DNA of 64,000 nucleotides from Comamonas_C sp026954015 (GTDB taxonomy: Bacteria > Pseudomonadota > Gammaproteobacteria > Burkholderiales > Burkholderiaceae_C). The stretch's first letter is position 1; every line of letters starts with the position of its first letter. Below are positions 35,283 through 43,840 of this stretch, piece after piece. Both the position numbers and the translations under genes were made by a program. Location: contig JAPSFS010000005.1 of the NCBI GenBank assembly GCA_035063785.1, positions 1-64,000 of the forward strand, given 5' to 3'. Below the pieces are notes generated by a model that did no database searches, was not told the DNA's origin, and saw only the letters and a list, made by a program, of their open reading frames with translations.

Positions 35283-37070
35283 ATGCCCTCCACCCCCACG
35301 CCTGCCGCCCGGCCCGCGCCCCGCGCGCTGCGGGCGCTGCTGCCCTTTCTGACGCCCTACCGCTGGCCGATCGCGGGGGCGCTGCTGTTTTTGCTGCTGG
35401 CCGCGCTCGCCACGCTGGCGTTTCCGCTGGCGCTGCGCCAGCTCATCGACCAGGGCATGCCGGGCGGCGGACAGGCGGCGCAGCTGCGCGCGCACTTCGG
35501 GCTGCTGTTCGCGGTGGCGGTGGCGGTGGGCGTGTTCTCGGCGGCGCGCTATTACGCGATGAGCTGGCTGGGCGAGCGCGTGACCGCCGACCTGCGCAGC
35601 GCCGTCTATGCCCACGTGCTGCGGCAAAGCCCGGCGTTCTTCGAGACCACCCAGACCGGCGAGGTGCTCTCGCGGCTCACCTCGGACACGACGCTGGTGC
35701 AGACCGTGATCGGCTCGTCGTTCTCGATGGGGCTGCGCAACGCGGTGCTGGGCCTGGGTGCGCTCGTGATGCTGGTGTGGACCAACCCCTACCTGATGTC
35801 GGTGGCGCTCGCCGCCGTGCTCGTCGTGGTGCTGCCCGCGATGTGGATCGGCCGCAGCGTGCGTCGCCTCTCGCGCGCGAGCCAGGACCGCGTGGCCGAC
35901 ACCAGCGCCATCGCCGCCGAGGTGCTGGGCGCCATTCCCGTGGTGCAGGGCTACACCGCCGAGCCACGCGAGGCCGCGCGCTTTGCCGCCGCGGCCGAGG
36001 ACGCGTTTCGCACCGCCGTGCGCCGCAGCGGCGTACGCGCGCTGCTCGTGGCCTTCATCATCGTCGCCAACGCCGCGTTGCTGCTCTGGGGGCTGTACCG
36101 CGGCAGCCTCGCGGTGATCGCCGGGCAGATGAGCGCGGGCGCGCTGGGGCAGACCATCGTCTACGCGCTGTTCCTCGCCGGGGCCGTGGCGGTTCTGGGC
36201 GAGGTCTATGGCGATCTGCTGCGCGCCGCCGGTGCCACCGAGCGGCTGATGGAGCTGCTGGCCACGGAGCCAGAGATCCGCGCGCCCGGCGGCGCGGCGG
36301 CGCGGGTGCTCGATCGCACGCAGCCGCTCACGCTCGCGCTCGAACACGTCACCTTCCACTACCCCTCGCGCCCCGACCGCGCGGCGCTCGCGGACTTCAC
36401 GCTGCGCCTGGCGCCCGGCGAGGTCGTCGCGCTGGTGGGCGCCAGCGGCGCGGGCAAATCCACGGTGTTCCAGTTGCTGCAGCGCTTCTACGACGTGGGC
36501 GGGGGCAGCATCCGGCTTGCCGGCACCGACATCCGCGCGCTCGACCCGCGTGCGCTGCGCGAATGCATCGCCACCGTGCCGCAGGAGGCCGTGATTTTTT
36601 CGAGCAGCGCGGCGGACAACATCCGCTACGCCCGCCCCGACGCCACGCAGGACGACGTGCTCGCCGCCGCCCACGCCGCGTTCGCGCACGACTTCATCGC
36701 GGCGCTGCCGCAGGGCTACGACACCTTCCTGGGCGAGCACGGCGTGCGCCTGTCGGGCGGGCAGCGCCAGCGTATCGCCATCGCCCGCGCGCTGCTCAAG
36801 GACGCGCCAGTGCTGCTGCTCGACGAGGCCACGAGCGCGCTGGACGCGCACAGCGAGCGCGTCGTGCAGCAGGCGCTGGACGCGGCGCTGCGCGGCCACG
36901 CGAGCGGGCGCATCACCCTCGTCATCGCGCACCGCCTGGCCACCGTGCAGCACGCCGACCGCATCGTCGTGCTCGAGCACGGGCGCATCGTCGAGGAAGG
37001 CACGCACGCGAGCCTTGTGGCCGCGGGCGGCGCCTACGCACGGCTCGCCGCACTGCAGTTCACCGCCTGA
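35283..37070 (+). CDS. ABC exporter, fused membrane and ATPase domains
   Basis: A 595-aa half-size ABC exporter of the MsbA/ABCB type, working as a homodimer in the inner membrane. Residues ~20-320 form six transmembrane helices; residues ~340-580 form the nucleotide-binding domain with Walker A GASGAGKST, Q-loop VPQEAV, signature LSGGQRQ, Walker B VLLLDEAT and switch IAHRLATV. Substrate is unknown: lipids, lipopolysaccharide precursors or drugs are all possible for this class. The ATG at 35283 is preferred over one 24 nt upstream because of the -10-like TACACT in between. A family II repeat follows the stop. Confidence 0.93.
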   Translation: MPSTPTPAARPAPRALRALLPFLTPYRWPIAGALLFLLLAALATLAFPLALRQLIDQGMPGGGQAAQLRAHFGLLFAVAVAVGVFSAARYYAMSWLGERVTADLRSAVYAHVLRQSPAFFETTQTGEVLSRLTSDTTLVQTVIGSSFSMGLRNAVLGLGALVMLVWTNPYLMSVALAAVLVVVLPAMWIGRSVRRLSRASQDRVADTSAIAAEVLGAIPVVQGYTAEPREAARFAAAAEDAFRTAVRRSGVRALLVAFIIVANAALLLWGLYRGSLAVIAGQMSAGALGQTIVYALFLAGAVAVLGEVYGDLLRAAGATERLMELLATEPEIRAPGGAAARVLDRTQPLTLALEHVTFHYPSRPDRAALADFTLRLAPGEVVALVGASGAGKSTVFQLLQRFYDVGGGSIRLAGTDIRALDPRALRECIATVPQEAVIFSSSAADNIRYARPDATQDDVLAAAHAAFAHDFIAALPQGYDTFLGEHGVRLSGGQRQRIAIARALLKDAPVLLLDEATSALDAHSERVVQQALDAALRGHASGRITLVIAHRLATVQHADRIVVLEHGRIVEEGTHASLVAAGGAYARLAALQFTA

Positions 37071-37078
37071 CCAAGGAC

Positions 37079-37185
37079 AACGCTGAACCAGTCCCTGCCG
37101 CGCAGCGCGTCCCTGGTTTGCGCGCGCTGCCGCGTGGTAAATCCTCGCCATGGCTACGGCCATGGCTGTGGTTTACCCTTGCAGG
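37079..37185 (+). repeat. Family II palindromic element, copy A
   Basis: The element begins ACGCTGAACCAGTCCCTG and contains the core GGTAAATCCTCGCC-ATGGC-TAC-GGCCAT-GGCTGTGGTTTACC, which folds into a long hairpin. A separate short inverted repeat GGCCAACC...GGTTGGCC (37191-37208) follows. Copy B at 45006-45108 matches in both the outer ACGCTGAACNAGTCCCT part and the core. Confidence 0.7.
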
Positions 37186-37327
37186 GCGGGGCCAACCTGA
37201 GGTTGGCCCCGTTCGCGCTGTCCAAACCCGCGCAGGCAGCTTTGGCGCCGCACCGCTCGCCCTTGCATCGCATCGCAAGCCAAGGCGGCTGCATCGCCCG
37301 TACTTATTCAACGCCGCCCAAGAGGCC

Positions 37328-37936
37328 TCACGCCCGCTCGTCGGTGCGCAGCCACCCCGCAACGCTCCAGCGCGTGGCGCGCGCGGGCAGCACCGCGTGC
37401 GGAATCAAGCCGCTCATGAAGACCGCCAGCCGCCCCGCGATGGGTGTGAAGCGCTGCACCTCCAGCTCGGGGTTGGTGAGGGCGTAGAGCGCCAGTTCAC
37501 CGCCGTGGGCCGCGTCCCAGCCCTCGTTGAGGTAGAGCACGATGGAGACCTTGCGCACATTGCGCCCGCGGTGCTGGTCCAGGTGCTTGCGGTAGCCGCG
37601 CCCTTCGGGGTAACGCGCGAAGTGGAATTCCTGGCTGCGCAGGCCCAGACCGTAGCGGTCGTTGAGCACCGCGCGAAACCGCGCCATCCAGTCGAAGAAG
37701 GCGTGCCGCGCGATGTCCGAGCCAGGCTGCACCCAGCAGATCGCGTCGCCGCGCACCTCGGGCTGCCTGCCGCCGGCCGGATCGAGCCCGAACTCGCCGG
37801 GCTCGAACGCGCCCGCCTCCCACTGCTCGCGCGCCGCCGCCAGCAGTTCACCGCACCATGCCTGCGGGACGGCGCCGTCGGAAATCGACCAGCCGCGCTG
37901 GTTCAGCGCATGGATGATCTGGTCGTAGTCGTTCAT
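37328..37936 (-). CDS. 2OG-Fe(II) oxygenase superfamily protein
   Basis: A 202-aa oxygenase with a double-stranded beta-helix fold. The iron motif His-x-Asp appears in YRKHLDQHR, the distal His in LIPHAVLPA, and the 2-oxoglutarate-binding Arg in ATRWSVAGW. The protein resembles SM-20/prolyl-hydroxylase-like bacterial members; its substrate is unknown. The start is ATG 37936. It is followed (on its strand) by the family II repeat region and preceded by the truncated lyase gene, which it may share a transcript with. Confidence 0.88.
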   Translation of the reverse strand: MNDYDQIIHALNQRGWSISDGAVPQAWCGELLAAAREQWEAGAFEPGEFGLDPAGGRQPEVRGDAICWVQPGSDIARHAFFDWMARFRAVLNDRYGLGLRSQEFHFARYPEGRGYRKHLDQHRGRNVRKVSIVLYLNEGWDAAHGGELALYALTNPELEVQRFTPIAGRLAVFMSGLIPHAVLPARATRWSVAGWLRTDERA

Positions 37937-37990
37937 GGAGCGCGGGTTGGATCGTGGACTGCGATTCTAGGAATCCCGCGCCCGCGCGCC

Positions 37991-38965
37991 CTACGCCGGC
38001 ACCGCCTCCTCCCGCCCGGCCGTGCGTGGCGCGGCGGCAGGCGCGGGCAGGGGCTCAAAGCGCGCGGTGAAGAAGCGCAGGAAGGCCGGTTCGTAGACCA
38101 TTTTCATGCCCCGGATCCCATGGCGGCGCGCATACAGGTCGCGGCACGCCTGGGCAACGACGTCCAGGTGCGCGTAGGTGTACACGCGGCGCGGGATCGC
38201 CAGGCGCACCAGCTCCAGCCTGGGGCGGTGGTGCTCGCCGGTGCGCTGGTCGCGCCCGGCCGAGACGATGCTGCGCTCCATGCTGCGCACGCCGCCTTCC
38301 AGGTAGAGCTGCGCGGCCAGCGTCTGCGCCGGGAATTCGTCCTGCGTGAGGTGTTCGAGAAAGCGGCGCGCGTCGAGGAACACCGCATGCCCGCCGACGG
38401 GGCGCACGATGGGGATGCCCGCCGCGTCGAGCTGCGCGGCCAGGTAGCGGCACTGGCCGACGCGGTGGTGGATGTAGTGGACGTCCACCGACTCCTCGAT
38501 GCCGCGCGCCATGGCCTCCATGTCGCGGCCCGCCAGCCCACCGTAGCTCGGCATGCCCTCGAACAGCACGACCAGCTCGCTGGCGCGCTGGTAGAGCTCG
38601 TCGTCGTTCATGCACAGGAACCCGCCGATGTTGACGAGGCAGTCCTTCTTGCCGCTCATGGTGCAGCCGTCGGCGTGGCTCATCATCTCCTTGAGGATGG
38701 CGCGGATGGTGTGGCCGCGGTAGGCGGCCTCGCGCTCCTTGATGAAGTAGGCGTTTTCCACGCAGCGCGTGGCGTCCAGCATCACCTGGATGCCCAGCGG
38801 CGCGCACAGCTCCTTCACGGCGCGCAGGTTGGCCATGCTCACCGGCTGGCCGCCTGCCAGGTTCACCGTCACGGCCACGCAGACGTAGGGGATGCGCTCG
38901 GCACCCACCTCGGCTATCAGCTTGCGCAACTTGTTCCGATCCACGTGGCCCTTGAACGGCGCCTC
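37991..38965 (-). pseudogene. 5'-truncated tyrosine phenol-lyase-like gene
   Basis: From about 38965 down to the stop, the frame encodes ~324 residues very like the C-terminal two thirds of tyrosine phenol-lyase, a PLP enzyme that splits tyrosine to phenol, pyruvate and ammonia. The SGKKDCLVNIGGFLCMNDDE block with the Schiff-base lysine is of the tyrosine phenol-lyase rather than tryptophanase type; AVTVNLAGGQPVSMANLRAV, DATRCVENAYFIKERE and LTIPRRVYTYAHMD-like segments agree. Family members have about 130-150 more N-terminal residues, including the phosphate-binding region. Upstream in-frame sequence (to 39184) shows none of this, nor do the other frames. The gene is therefore probably inactive, although its remaining part has no frameshift or stop. 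Confidence 0.8.
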
Positions 38966-39233
38966 GATGCGTTCAGGGGTGGCCGATGCACGTGCAGCGC
39001 AGTTCCATGCCGTTTGGCGCGGAAATCCAGGCCCGGCCGCCGGGAGACGGCAAAGTGCCAGTATTTCAATCGAATCGGCCCCAAACCCTTGCTGGGAAAG
39101 TGCTGGCAGCTCTTCTTTCAGGAGAACATCACGCCACGCCGCGCCCGATACATCGCATTCTGCGATGCCTCCTGCGCAATTCAATACGAATGGCAGCCGA
39201 ATTCATCGCCATACGCGACGACAATCGACACCG

Positions 39234-40160
39234 ATGCAACGCTCCGAGCGCAGTTTTGCGCGCCTCGTCGACCTGACCTCGCTGCAGCTGTTCGTCGCCG
39301 TGTGCGAGCTCGGCGGCATCGGCCGCGCCGCGCGGCAGGAGTACATTGCCGCCTCGGCGGTGAGCAAGCGCCTGTCCGACCTGGAGGCCGCGGTCGGCAC
39401 GCCGCTGCTGCAGCGGCGCAGCCGCGGCGCGGCGCCGACGCCCGCGGGCGAAAGCCTGCTGCACCACGCGCGCGCCGTGCTGTTCGGCCTGGAGCGCATG
39501 CAGGGCGAGCTCTCGGAGTACGCCGAGGGCGTGCGCGGGCATGTGCGCATGCACGCCAACCTCTCGGCCATCGTGCAGTTCCTGCCTGAGGACCTGGGCG
39601 CGTTTGCCCGCACGCACAGCCAGATCAAGATCGACCTGCAGGAGCACCTCTCCCCCGCCATCGTGCAGGCTGTGGCCGAGGGCGCGGCGGATCTGGGCAT
39701 CTGCAATCTGCCCACCCATAACGAGACCAGCGGCCTGCAAAGCCGGCCGTACCGCAGCGACCGGCTGGTGGTGGTCACGCCACGCATGCATCCACTGGCC
39801 CAGCGCGCGACGGTGCGCTTTACCGAGGTGCTGGCCTTCGACATCGTCGGCCTGCACGCGGGCAGCTCCATCAGCCTGGCGATGCGCGCCGCCGCCGCAC
39901 AGGCGGGGCGGCCGCTGCGCCAGCGCATCCAGGTGACGAGCATCGACGCCGTCTGCCGCATGATCGACAACGGGCTGGGCGTGGGCCTGCTGCCCGACCG
40001 CGCGTTTGCACTGATGCAAAGCCTGGGCACGCTGGCGGCTGTGCCGCTCGATGAACCCTGGGCGCGACGCGAGCTCAGTCTCGTCGCGCGCGACTTTGAC
40101 ACCCTGCCCGCGTCCGCGCGGCTGCTGGCCGAGCAGCTCACGTCGGCCGAGAAATCCTAG
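39234..40160 (+). CDS. LysR family transcriptional regulator
   Basis: A 308-aa LysR-type regulator with an N-terminal helix-turn-helix domain (LQLFVAVCELGGIGRAARQEYIAASAVSKRLSDLE) and a C-terminal effector domain. The start at 39234 gives the normal N-terminus. It is divergent from the truncated lyase gene and 51 nt upstream of leuC on the same strand, so its target could be either; LysR proteins near leu genes are frequent in betaproteobacteria. The co-inducer is unknown. Confidence 0.9.
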   Translation: MQRSERSFARLVDLTSLQLFVAVCELGGIGRAARQEYIAASAVSKRLSDLEAAVGTPLLQRRSRGAAPTPAGESLLHHARAVLFGLERMQGELSEYAEGVRGHVRMHANLSAIVQFLPEDLGAFARTHSQIKIDLQEHLSPAIVQAVAEGAADLGICNLPTHNETSGLQSRPYRSDRLVVVTPRMHPLAQRATVRFTEVLAFDIVGLHAGSSISLAMRAAAAQAGRPLRQRIQVTSIDAVCRMIDNGLGVGLLPDRAFALMQSLGTLAAVPLDEPWARRELSLVARDFDTLPASARLLAEQLTSAEKS

Positions 40161-40163
40161 AAT
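40158..40163 (+). promoter_or_regulatory. Candidate -10 box for leuC
   Basis: TAGAAT overlaps the stop codon of the LysR gene, 48 nt before the leuC start. A matching -35 box is poor. Confidence 0.3.
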
Positions 40164-40211
40164 TTGAAACCCTGCCCCGCTCTGGCGAGGCGCACCCTGC
40201 AAGAGGAAGCG

Positions 40212-41633
40212 ATGGGACGCACCCTGTACGACAAAGTCTTCGACGAGCACGTCGTTCACACCGAGGAGGACGGCACCGCCCTGCTCTACATCGACCGCCA
40301 CCTGGTGCACGAGGTGACGAGCCCGCAGGCCTTCGAGGGCCTGCGCGAGGCGGGGCGCGACGTGTGGCGCAACACCTCCATCATCGCCACCGCCGACCAC
40401 AACACGCCCACCACGGGCTGGGAGCGCGGCTACGACGGCATCGCCGACCCGATCAGCAAGCTGCAGATCGAGACCCTGGACGAGAACATCCACAAGAGCG
40501 GCGCCGCGGCCTTCTTCCCCTTCCTCTCCAGGCGCCAGGGCATCGTGCACGTGATCGGGCCGGAAAACGGCGCCACGCTGCCGGGCATGACGGTGGTCTG
40601 CGGCGACAGCCACACGAGCACGCACGGCGCCTTCGGCGCGCTGGCGCACGGCATAGGCACGAGCGAGGTGGAGCACGTGCTCGCCACGCAATGCCTGCTG
40701 GCCAAGAAAGCCAGGAACATGCTGGTGCGCGTGAACGGCCACGTGGCGCCCGGCATCACCGCCAAGGACATCGTGCTCGCCATCATCGGCAAGATCGGCA
40801 CGGCGGGCGGCACCGGCTACACCATCGAGTTCGCGGGCGAGGCCATCCAGGCGCTCTCGATGGAAGGGCGCATGACCGTGTGCAACATGACGATCGAGGC
40901 GGGCGCGCGCGCCGGCATGATCGCCGTGGACCAGAAGACCATCGACTACTTCAAGGGCCGCCCGCTCGCGCCCAAGGGCGTCGAATGGGACATGGCGGTG
41001 CAGTACTGGAAGACCCTGCACTCCGATCCCGATGCCGTGTTCGACGCCGTCGTCGATCTGGCCGCCGCCGAGATCCAGCCGCAGGTCACCTGGGGTACCA
41101 ACCCCGAGATGGTGACCGACATCGGCGCTCGCGTGCCCGACCCCGACAAGGAAAAAGACCCGGTGATCCGCCACGCAATGGAGCGCGCGCTCACCTACAT
41201 GGGCCTGGCGCCCGGCAAGCCCATGCAGGACATCTACCTGGACAAGATCTTCATCGGCTCGTGCACCAACAGCCGCATCGAAGACCTGCGCGCCGCCGCG
41301 GCCGTGGTGAAGAAACTCAACCAGAAGGTCGCGAAGAACATCAAGCTCGCGATGGTCGTGCCCGGCTCCGGCCTCGTGAAGGAGCAGGCCGAGCGCGAGG
41401 GGCTGGACAAGATCTTCCTGGCCGCGGGCTTCGAATGGCGCGAGCCCGGCTGCTCCATGTGCCTGGCGATGAACGCCGACCGGCTGGAGCAGGGCGAGCG
41501 CTGCGCCTCCACCAGCAACCGCAACTTCGAAGGCCGCCAGGGCGCGGGCGGGCGCACCCACCTCGTGAGCCCGGCGATGGCGGCGGCGGCGGCCATCCAC
41601 GGCCACTTCGTCGACATCCGCAAGTTCGCGTGA
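40212..41633 (+). CDS. leuC: 3-isopropylmalate dehydratase large subunit
   Basis: LeuC with LeuD isomerises 2-isopropylmalate to 3-isopropylmalate in leucine synthesis. The 473-aa protein belongs to the aconitase family; the [4Fe-4S] cysteines appear in VVCGDSHTSTHGAFGALAHGIGTSEVEHVLATQ (one), IGSCTNSRIEDLRAAA (one) and EPGCSMCLAMN (two). The ATG at 40212 follows AAGAGGAAG. An entericidin gene of 41 codons is inserted between leuC and leuD, and a LysR gene precedes. Confidence 0.97.
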   Translation: MGRTLYDKVFDEHVVHTEEDGTALLYIDRHLVHEVTSPQAFEGLREAGRDVWRNTSIIATADHNTPTTGWERGYDGIADPISKLQIETLDENIHKSGAAAFFPFLSRRQGIVHVIGPENGATLPGMTVVCGDSHTSTHGAFGALAHGIGTSEVEHVLATQCLLAKKARNMLVRVNGHVAPGITAKDIVLAIIGKIGTAGGTGYTIEFAGEAIQALSMEGRMTVCNMTIEAGARAGMIAVDQKTIDYFKGRPLAPKGVEWDMAVQYWKTLHSDPDAVFDAVVDLAAAEIQPQVTWGTNPEMVTDIGARVPDPDKEKDPVIRHAMERALTYMGLAPGKPMQDIYLDKIFIGSCTNSRIEDLRAAAAVVKKLNQKVAKNIKLAMVVPGSGLVKEQAEREGLDKIFLAAGFEWREPGCSMCLAMNADRLEQGERCASTSNRNFEGRQGAGGRTHLVSPAMAAAAAIHGHFVDIRKFA

Positions 41634-41644
41634 GGAGATCACAG

Positions 41645-41770
41645 ATGCACAAGGCCACCCTGCTCCTCACGCTGGCGCTTGCCGCCCTCCTTGCCGGATG
41701 CAACACCGTCAAGGGCGTGGGGCAGGACATCCAGAAGGCCGGCAACGCCATCGAGCGCGCGGCCAAGTAA
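41645..41770 (+). CDS. Entericidin-like small lipoprotein
   Basis: A 41-aa lipoprotein of the entericidin A/B family. A signal peptide with lipobox LLAGC is followed by NTVKGVGQDIQKAGNAIERAAK, the usual amphipathic entericidin tail. It starts 11 nt after leuC and ends 13 nt before leuD, so it is co-transcribed with the leucine genes. In enteric bacteria ecnA and ecnB form an antidote/toxin pair; single copies like this one occur widely and their role is unclear. An envelope-stress function is inferred only. Confidence 0.9.
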   Translation: MHKATLLLTLALAALLAGCNTVKGVGQDIQKAGNAIERAAK

Positions 41771-41783
41771 CCGGACACACACC

Positions 41784-42437
41784 ATGCAGAAATTCACCCT
41801 CCACAAGGGCCTGGTCGCGCCCATGGACCGCGAGAACGTCGACACCGACGCCATCATCCCCAAGCAGTTCCTCAAGTCGATCAAGCGCACGGGCTTTGGC
41901 CCCAACCTGTTCGACGAATGGCGCTACCTGGACCAGCCGGGCAAGCCCGGCATGCCCGAATCCAAGCGCAAGCCCAACCCCGACTTCGTGCTCAACCAGC
42001 CGCGCTACAAAGGCGCGAGCATCCTGCTGGCGCGCCAGAACTTCGGCTGCGGATCGAGCCGCGAGCACGCCCCCTGGGCGCTGCAGCAGTACGGCTTTCG
42101 CGCCATCATCGCGCCCAGCTACGCCGACATCTTCCACAACAACTGCTACAAGAACGGCCTGCTGCCCATCGTGCTGCCCGCCGCCGCGGTCGACAAGCTG
42201 TTCGACGCCGTCGCGGTCTTTCCGGGCTACGAGCTCACCGTCGATCTGCAGCGCCAGGTGGTCGTGCAGCCCCAGGGCGAAGAACTGCCCTTCGAGGTCG
42301 AGCCGTTTCGCAAATACTGCCTGCTCGGCGGCCTGGACGACATCGGCCTGACGCTGCGCCACAAGGACAAGATCCGGGCCTTCGAGGCCGAGCGCCTCGC
42401 GACCAAGCCCTGGCTCGCGCACGTGATGTCTTCCTGA
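41784..42437 (+). CDS. leuD: 3-isopropylmalate dehydratase small subunit
   Basis: The 217-aa swivelling-domain partner of LeuC. It shows the N-terminal VDTDAIIPKQFLKSI and the GCGSSREHAPWAL and IIAPSYADIFHNNCYKNGLLPI motifs that are diagnostic of LeuD. The ATG at 41784 comes 13 nt after the entericidin gene. A family I repeat fills the 69-nt gap to leuB. Confidence 0.97.
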   Translation: MQKFTLHKGLVAPMDRENVDTDAIIPKQFLKSIKRTGFGPNLFDEWRYLDQPGKPGMPESKRKPNPDFVLNQPRYKGASILLARQNFGCGSSREHAPWALQQYGFRAIIAPSYADIFHNNCYKNGLLPIVLPAAAVDKLFDAVAVFPGYELTVDLQRQVVVQPQGEELPFEVEPFRKYCLLGGLDDIGLTLRHKDKIRAFEAERLATKPWLAHVMSS

Positions 42438-42446
42438 AATTTCAAG

Positions 42447-42491
42447 CAAAAACCGGCTCCAGCGCTTGCCTGACAAGCGCCGGCAGCTATC
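42447..42491 (-). repeat. Family I dispersed palindromic element, copy 6
   Basis: On the minus strand: GATAGCTGCCGGCGCTTGTC, AGGCAAGCGCTGGAGCC, then GGTTTTTGC. It lies between leuD and leuB and, if transcribed, would form a hairpin within the leucine operon message. Confidence 0.8.
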
Positions 42492-42506
42492 GAATCAGAG
42501 AAATCC

Positions 42507-43577
42507 ATGAACATTGCCATCCTGCCGGGCGACGGCATCGGCCCTGAAATCGTCGCCGAGGCCGTGAAGGTCCTCAAGGCCCTCGACCTGAAGTTCGAGA
42601 TGCAGACCGCCCCCGTCGGCGGCGCTGCCTACGAGGCCGCCGGTCACCCGCTGCCCGAATCCACGCTCAATCTGGCCAAGGCGGCCGACGCCATCCTCTT
42701 CGGCGCCGTGGGCGACTGGAAGTACGACACGCTCGACCGCCCGCTGCGCCCCGAGCAGGCCATCCTCGGCCTGCGCAAGGCGCTCGGCCTGTTCGCCAAC
42801 TTCCGTCCCGCGATCTGCCACGAGCCGCTCACGCACGCCTCCAGCCTCAAGCCCGAGCTGGTGGCGGGCCTCGATATCCTCATCATCCGCGAGCTGACCG
42901 GAGACATCTACTTCGGCCAGCCGCGCGGGCGGCGCAGCGCGCCCGACGGCGCCTTCGCCGGCGCCGACGAGGCCTTTGACACCATGCGCTACGCCCGCCC
43001 CGAGATCGAGCGCATCGCCCGCGTCGCCTTCGACGCCGCGCGCCAGCGGAGCAAGAAGGTGACCAGCGTGGACAAGGCCAACGTGCTGGAGACCTTCCAG
43101 TTCTGGAAGGACGTGGTGAGCGAGGTGCACAAGGACTACCCCGACGTGCAGCTCGAGCACATGTACGTGGACAACGCCGCGATGCAGCTCGTCAAGGAAC
43201 CCAAGAAGTTCGACGTGATCGTCACCGGCAACATGTTCGGCGACATCCTCTCGGACGAAGCCTCCATGCTCACCGGCTCCATCGGCATGCTGCCCTCGGC
43301 CAGCCTGAACGCCAAGAAGCAGGGCCTGTACGAGCCCAGCCACGGCAGCGCGCCCGACATCGCGGGCCAGGGCGTGGCCAACCCGCTCGCCACCATCCTG
43401 AGCGCGGCGATGATGCTGCGCTTTTCCCTCAACCAGAGCGAGGCCGCCGACCGCATCGAAGCCGCCGTCAAAAAGGTGCTGGCACTGGGCCTGCGCACGC
43501 CCGACATCCACAGCGAGGGTACGACCCGGGTGGGCACGCGCGAGATGGGCGACGCCGTTGTCAACGCGCTGCACTGA
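42507..43577 (+). CDS. leuB: 3-isopropylmalate dehydrogenase
   Basis: LeuB oxidatively decarboxylates 3-isopropylmalate to 2-ketoisocaproate, using NAD. The 356-aa protein has LPGDGIGPEI at the N-terminus, the substrate-binding RELTGDIYFGQPR segment, NMFGDILSDEASMLTGSIGMLPSASL and HGSAPDIAGQGVANP near the NAD site. The start ATG follows an AGAGAAAT stretch rather than a strong ribosome-binding site. asd follows after a 263-nt leader region. Confidence 0.97.
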   Translation: MNIAILPGDGIGPEIVAEAVKVLKALDLKFEMQTAPVGGAAYEAAGHPLPESTLNLAKAADAILFGAVGDWKYDTLDRPLRPEQAILGLRKALGLFANFRPAICHEPLTHASSLKPELVAGLDILIIRELTGDIYFGQPRGRRSAPDGAFAGADEAFDTMRYARPEIERIARVAFDAARQRSKKVTSVDKANVLETFQFWKDVVSEVHKDYPDVQLEHMYVDNAAMQLVKEPKKFDVIVTGNMFGDILSDEASMLTGSIGMLPSASLNAKKQGLYEPSHGSAPDIAGQGVANPLATILSAAMMLRFSLNQSEAADRIEAAVKKVLALGLRTPDIHSEGTTRVGTREMGDAVVNALH

Positions 43578-43623
43578 CGCGCGTTCCAGGCAGGCGAGGC
43601 GTGCGCATGCGCGCCGCATCTTC

Positions 43624-43629
43624 TAAAAT
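43624..43629 (+). promoter_or_regulatory. Candidate -10 box of the asd leader transcript
   Basis: TAAAAT lies 7 nt before the ATG of the upstream ORF, so its transcript could begin directly at that codon. The -35 position is not well conserved. Confidence 0.35.
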
Positions 43630-43636
43630 ACCCGCC

Positions 43637-43738
43637 ATGCACCGCGCCTGCCCGTTTCGTCTGACGAACACGCCCGCCATCCTGGCGAGTGCGGCCGCGT
43701 GCGCACCCACCACCAAAACCACGACCATCAAGGGCTGA
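43637..43738 (+). CDS. Candidate leader peptide upstream of asd
   Basis: A 33-codon ORF ending ...ACAPTTKTTTIKG, with five Thr codons, one Ile and two Lys codons in the last nine positions before its stop. It lies ~100 nt upstream of asd, whose product feeds threonine, lysine and methionine (and thence isoleucine). The Thr-codon stretch ACGAC-C-AT can pair with downstream AT-C-GTCGT, which can otherwise pair in part (TCGTC) with GACGA near 43788; CCCGGC/GCCGGG nearby forms another hairpin. The layout recalls the thr attenuator, but no T-run follows, so any control would be Rho-dependent or translational. Not proven to be translated. Confidence 0.4.
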   Translation: MHRACPFRLTNTPAILASAAACAPTTKTTTIKG

Positions 43739-43840
43739 AACAGCTCTGGCATCGTCGTGCGCCCTCTCCCGGCCAAGACGAGCCGGGGCAAAAAAGCAGC
43801 CTTCGGCGGCATGCAGATTTTCATTTGAAAGGGCAACCCA

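Noticed and set aside
38966..39233. A frameshift rather than a deletion in the tyrosine phenol-lyase gene
   Set aside because: None of the three minus-strand frames upstream of the break shows the expected N-terminal motifs (for example the phosphate-binding HQGRGAE-type segment).
35012..39589. A 1,525-codon open frame on the plus strand across the ABC exporter, oxygenase and lyase genes
   Set aside because: It is an Arg/Ala/His-rich shadow frame; the real genes in this interval have recognisable motifs in other frames or on the other strand. Long open shadow frames are expected in very GC-rich DNA.
39129..41642. An 837-codon minus-strand open frame antisense to LysR and leuC
   Set aside because: No domain is recognisable; the sense genes are certain.
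43755..43803. An intrinsic terminator in the asd leader
   Set aside because: The CCCGGC/GCCGGG hairpin is followed by an A-run, not a T-run, on the plus strand, so it is not a classical terminator in the asd direction.
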